Below, piece by piece: positions 62,534 through 64,000 of a stretch of DNA of 64,000 nucleotides. The first letter of the stretch is position 1. Each line of letters opens with the position of its first letter. Where the stretch lies: NCBI RefSeq assembly GCF_007995015.1, contig NZ_VORB01000007.1, positions 1 through 64,000 on the forward strand. The letters run 5' to 3'. The translations under genes were made by a program, and so were the position numbers. Below the pieces are notes generated by a model that saw nothing but the letters and a program-made list of their open reading frames with translations, ran no database searches and had not been told where the DNA came from. The stretch is from Luteibaculum oceani. Lineage in GTDB: Bacteria > Bacteroidota > Bacteroidia > Flavobacteriales_D > Luteibaculaceae.

Positions 62534-63097
62534 TTATTTAACGCGTTCTACGTAAGAACGAGTCTTTGTATCTACTTTAATCTTATCTCCGATGTTAATA
62601 AACAAAGGAACTCGAATTTCTGCACCAGTTTCTAGGGTGGCAGGTTTCAAGCTATTGGTTGCAGTGTCACCTTTAATACCAGGCTCGGTATAGGTTACTT
62701 CCATTTCCACTGCAGTAGGAAGATCGCAAGTTAAAGGTCTTTCCTCATCGGCATGAAATAGGATCTCAACGATGTCACCTTCTTTCATAAGGTCGGAATT
62801 CTCTACCAAGGATTCTTCGATATTAATTTGCTCGAAAGTATCGGTGTGCATAAAGTGAAAACCAAGTTCGTCTTTGTATAAGAACTGGTATTTTCTACGC
62901 TCTATGGTAATAGGGTCAATTTTTACACCCGCATTAAAGGTGTTGTCTAAAACCTTTCCTGTAGTTAAACTTCTAAGTTTAGTTCTAACGAAAGCGGCTC
63001 CTTTTCCAGGTTTAACATGTTGAAATTCAATGATTTGAAAAAGGTCGTGGTTATGCTTAATGCATAGTCCGTTTTTTATATCCGATGTAGTTGCCAT
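62534..63097 (-). CDS. efp: Elongation factor P
   Basis: A 187-residue EF-P, which binds stalled ribosomes at polyproline sequences and speeds peptide bond formation. The N-terminal KOW-like domain has the modification loop HVKPGKGAAF with Lys32 at the tip; the two OB domains follow, with GDIVEILFHADEERPLTCDLPTAVEMEVTYTEPGIKGDTA and the C-terminal GDKIKVDTKTRSYVERVK. Residues around Lys32 match those in species that leave it unmodified or lysylate it; modifying enzymes are not in the window. Adjacent to lpxA/lpxD-like genes, a common Flavobacteriales order. Confidence 0.95.
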   Translation of the reverse strand: MATTSDIKNGLCIKHNHDLFQIIEFQHVKPGKGAAFVRTKLRSLTTGKVLDNTFNAGVKIDPITIERRKYQFLYKDELGFHFMHTDTFEQINIEESLVENSDLMKEGDIVEILFHADEERPLTCDLPTAVEMEVTYTEPGIKGDTATNSLKPATLETGAEIRVPLFINIGDKIKVDTKTRSYVERVK

Positions 63098-63136
63098 GAG
63101 AAATAATGTAAAAAGTGCTGCAATATTACACTTTTG

Positions 63137-63754
63137 TTAGGGATTAAGAGTTAGCGCAGGTTGGCAAAATGGAGCTTCAATTTCAGGTTGATTGCTCGCC
63201 ACAACAAGAATTTTGTTTTGGGTTAGTTGTTCGCAGGTTTCCCAATACCACTTTGTAGCGGTGTTATCTAGATTAGAAGCGGGTTCATCTAGAAATACAA
63301 ATTCAGACTCCATGCTTAGCGCCAATAATAGTTTAACGCGCTGCTTCATTCCACTAGAAAAATTGGAGACTTTCTTTTTCCCGAGAATTTTTTTCCTCGG
63401 TAAAGCCAGTGCATCCACAAAATCAGAAAACTGTGAGAAAACTAAGGGTCTAAAACCGTTAACCAAATGGTAGAGTTCCTTTAAGGTAAGTTCCTCGTAC
63501 AGTCCAATGGCTGGGGCGCATAAAGCAATGTGCTTAAAAAGCTGTTCACGCTTTATTTCAGTATCCTGGATTTTCCAGATAATGTTTCCTTCACTGCATT
63601 TTTCCATTCCAGAAAGGCAACGAAGGAGGGTTGATTTTCCCGATCCGTTTCCGCCGGTAATAAGATGCTTCCCCTGAGAAAAAGAAAAGTCTATTCCAGC
63701 AAAAATTTGTTGCTTAGAATAGACTTTACTAGCGTTTATTACCTCAATTTTCAT
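63137..63754 (-). CDS. ABC transporter ATP-binding protein
   Basis: A 205-residue ABC ATPase without membrane part. Walker A GGNGSGKST is at 34-42, the signature is SSGMKQR in NFSSGMKQRVKLLLALSM at about 131-138, and Walker B is FVFLDEP at about 151-157, followed by SNLDNTATKW for the D-loop. The short length and the CcmA-like layout suggest an exporter subunit. The stop of lpxA abuts its ATG on the minus strand, so it lies within the lpx-efp operon. Partner permease not in the window; substrate unknown. Confidence 0.88.
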   Translation of the reverse strand: MKIEVINASKVYSKQQIFAGIDFSFSQGKHLITGGNGSGKSTLLRCLSGMEKCSEGNIIWKIQDTEIKREQLFKHIALCAPAIGLYEELTLKELYHLVNGFRPLVFSQFSDFVDALALPRKKILGKKKVSNFSSGMKQRVKLLLALSMESEFVFLDEPASNLDNTATKWYWETCEQLTQNKILVVASNQPEIEAPFCQPALTLNP

Positions 63755-64000
63755 TTAAGAAATACCTCTAATGATACCTTTCTCAGAATTATTGATAAAG
63801 CTTAAAATAATTTCTTTGTGTTGAGAGGCCGGTATTTCTAATTCAGCAATTTTTAATGCCTTAGAAATGTTGTTATTATGAACGTAAATTAGACGATAGA
63901 TATCCTCAATCTCTAAAATTTCCTTGTCCTCGAAACCTCTTCTTTTTAATCCAATAGAGTTTACTCCTATATAACTAAGGGGTTCTCTTGCTGCTTTTAC
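63755..64000 (-). CDS. lpxA: UDP-N-acetylglucosamine acyltransferase, C-terminal fragment
   Basis: The frame runs from the window edge to TAA at 63755-63757, 81 residues. It begins in REPLSYIGVNSIGLKRRGF, then a helix-rich part (EIEDIYRLIYVHN, HKEIILSFINNS) ending KGIIRGIS. This is the C-terminal helical domain of LpxA, which transfers a 3-hydroxyacyl chain to UDP-GlcNAc as the first step of lipid A synthesis. The catalytic beta-helix is upstream of the window. The stop abuts the ABC ATPase start, so they are one unit. Confidence 0.9.
   Translation of the reverse strand, partial: VKAAREPLSYIGVNSIGLKRRGFEDKEILEIEDIYRLIYVHNNNISKALKIAELEIPASQHKEIILSFINNSEKGIIRGIS

Overview
The window looks like a chromosomal segment of a marine-type member of Bacteroidota, most likely order Flavobacteriales. 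The evidence is type IX secretion and gliding genes (gldJ, a PorP/SprF paralogue, porU, porV), a secreted protein with a type IX C-terminal sorting domain, many SPI/SPII-type leaders, and promoters matching the Bacteroidota -7 element TAnnTTTG. Many genes are housekeeping and well conserved (thyA, folA, murF, ispF, recG, pheT, hutU, rnhB, efp, lpxA/lpxD). The genus cannot be fixed from sequence reading alone.

Layout. 1-920: the 5' end of an IS3-family element running off the left edge, then about 800 bp of degenerate non-coding repeats. 0.9-10 kb: an acyltransferase, a YceI lipoprotein, a YifB/ComM ATPase, a glycosyltransferase with gmhA, a membrane pyrophosphatase fused in frame to a periplasmic YceI domain, and pdhB. 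10-15.5 kb: etfBA, a bifunctional-nuclease-like gene, a lipoprotein, thyA-folA and, convergent to them, murF. 15.6-23.3 kb: the gldJ / PorP-like / porU / porV block of the type IX secretion system. 23.3-31.9 kb: ispF, pdhA-pdhC, recG, a large VWA-OmpA protein and a short-chain dehydrogenase. 31.9-45.1 kb: a MATE exporter, an acyltransferase with pheT, hutU, a thioesterase, a pirin, a PLP enzyme, a glucosaminidase and a merTP-GDCCVxC pair. 45.1-49.8 kb: an accessory, AT-rich stretch with a type IX cargo protein, a zeta-toxin-like gene broken by an in-frame stop with a 51-residue ORF just upstream, parDE, a lipoprotein and a HEPN-like protein. 49.9-57.6 kb: one minus-strand run encoding a beta-barrel with a long charged tail, a lipoprotein, a large membrane-anchored propeller-like protein, RNase HII and a glycosyltransferase. 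57.7-61.6 kb: flippase, chain-length regulator and O-antigen polymerase/ligase on the plus strand. 61.6-64 kb: an LpxD homologue, efp, an ABC ATPase and the end of lpxA.

How parts fit together. The glycosyltransferases, flippase, Wzz-like and ligase-like proteins, gmhA and the lpx genes point to LPS and surface-glycan assembly. Type IX cargo is anchored to A-LPS by PorU/PorV-type machinery, so both halves of that surface system are in the window. Pyruvate dehydrogenase is encoded in two places: E1-beta alone at 8.9-9.9 kb, E1-alpha and a single-lipoyl E2 at 23.8-26.1 kb.

The most unusual items are the pyrophosphatase-YceI fusion (6082-8823), the interrupted zeta-like gene with its small upstream partner between two imperfect 32-bp direct repeats (46.1-47.2 kb), and the uncharacterised barrel/lipoprotein/propeller set at 49.9-55.9 kb. 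No tRNA, rRNA, CRISPR array or riboswitch was recognised. Several starts differ from the longest possible reading frame: in four genes (porV, the MATE gene, merTP, the Wzz-like gene) the upstream TTG lies inside the TAnnTTTG promoter element, and in several others a downstream codon is also preferred.
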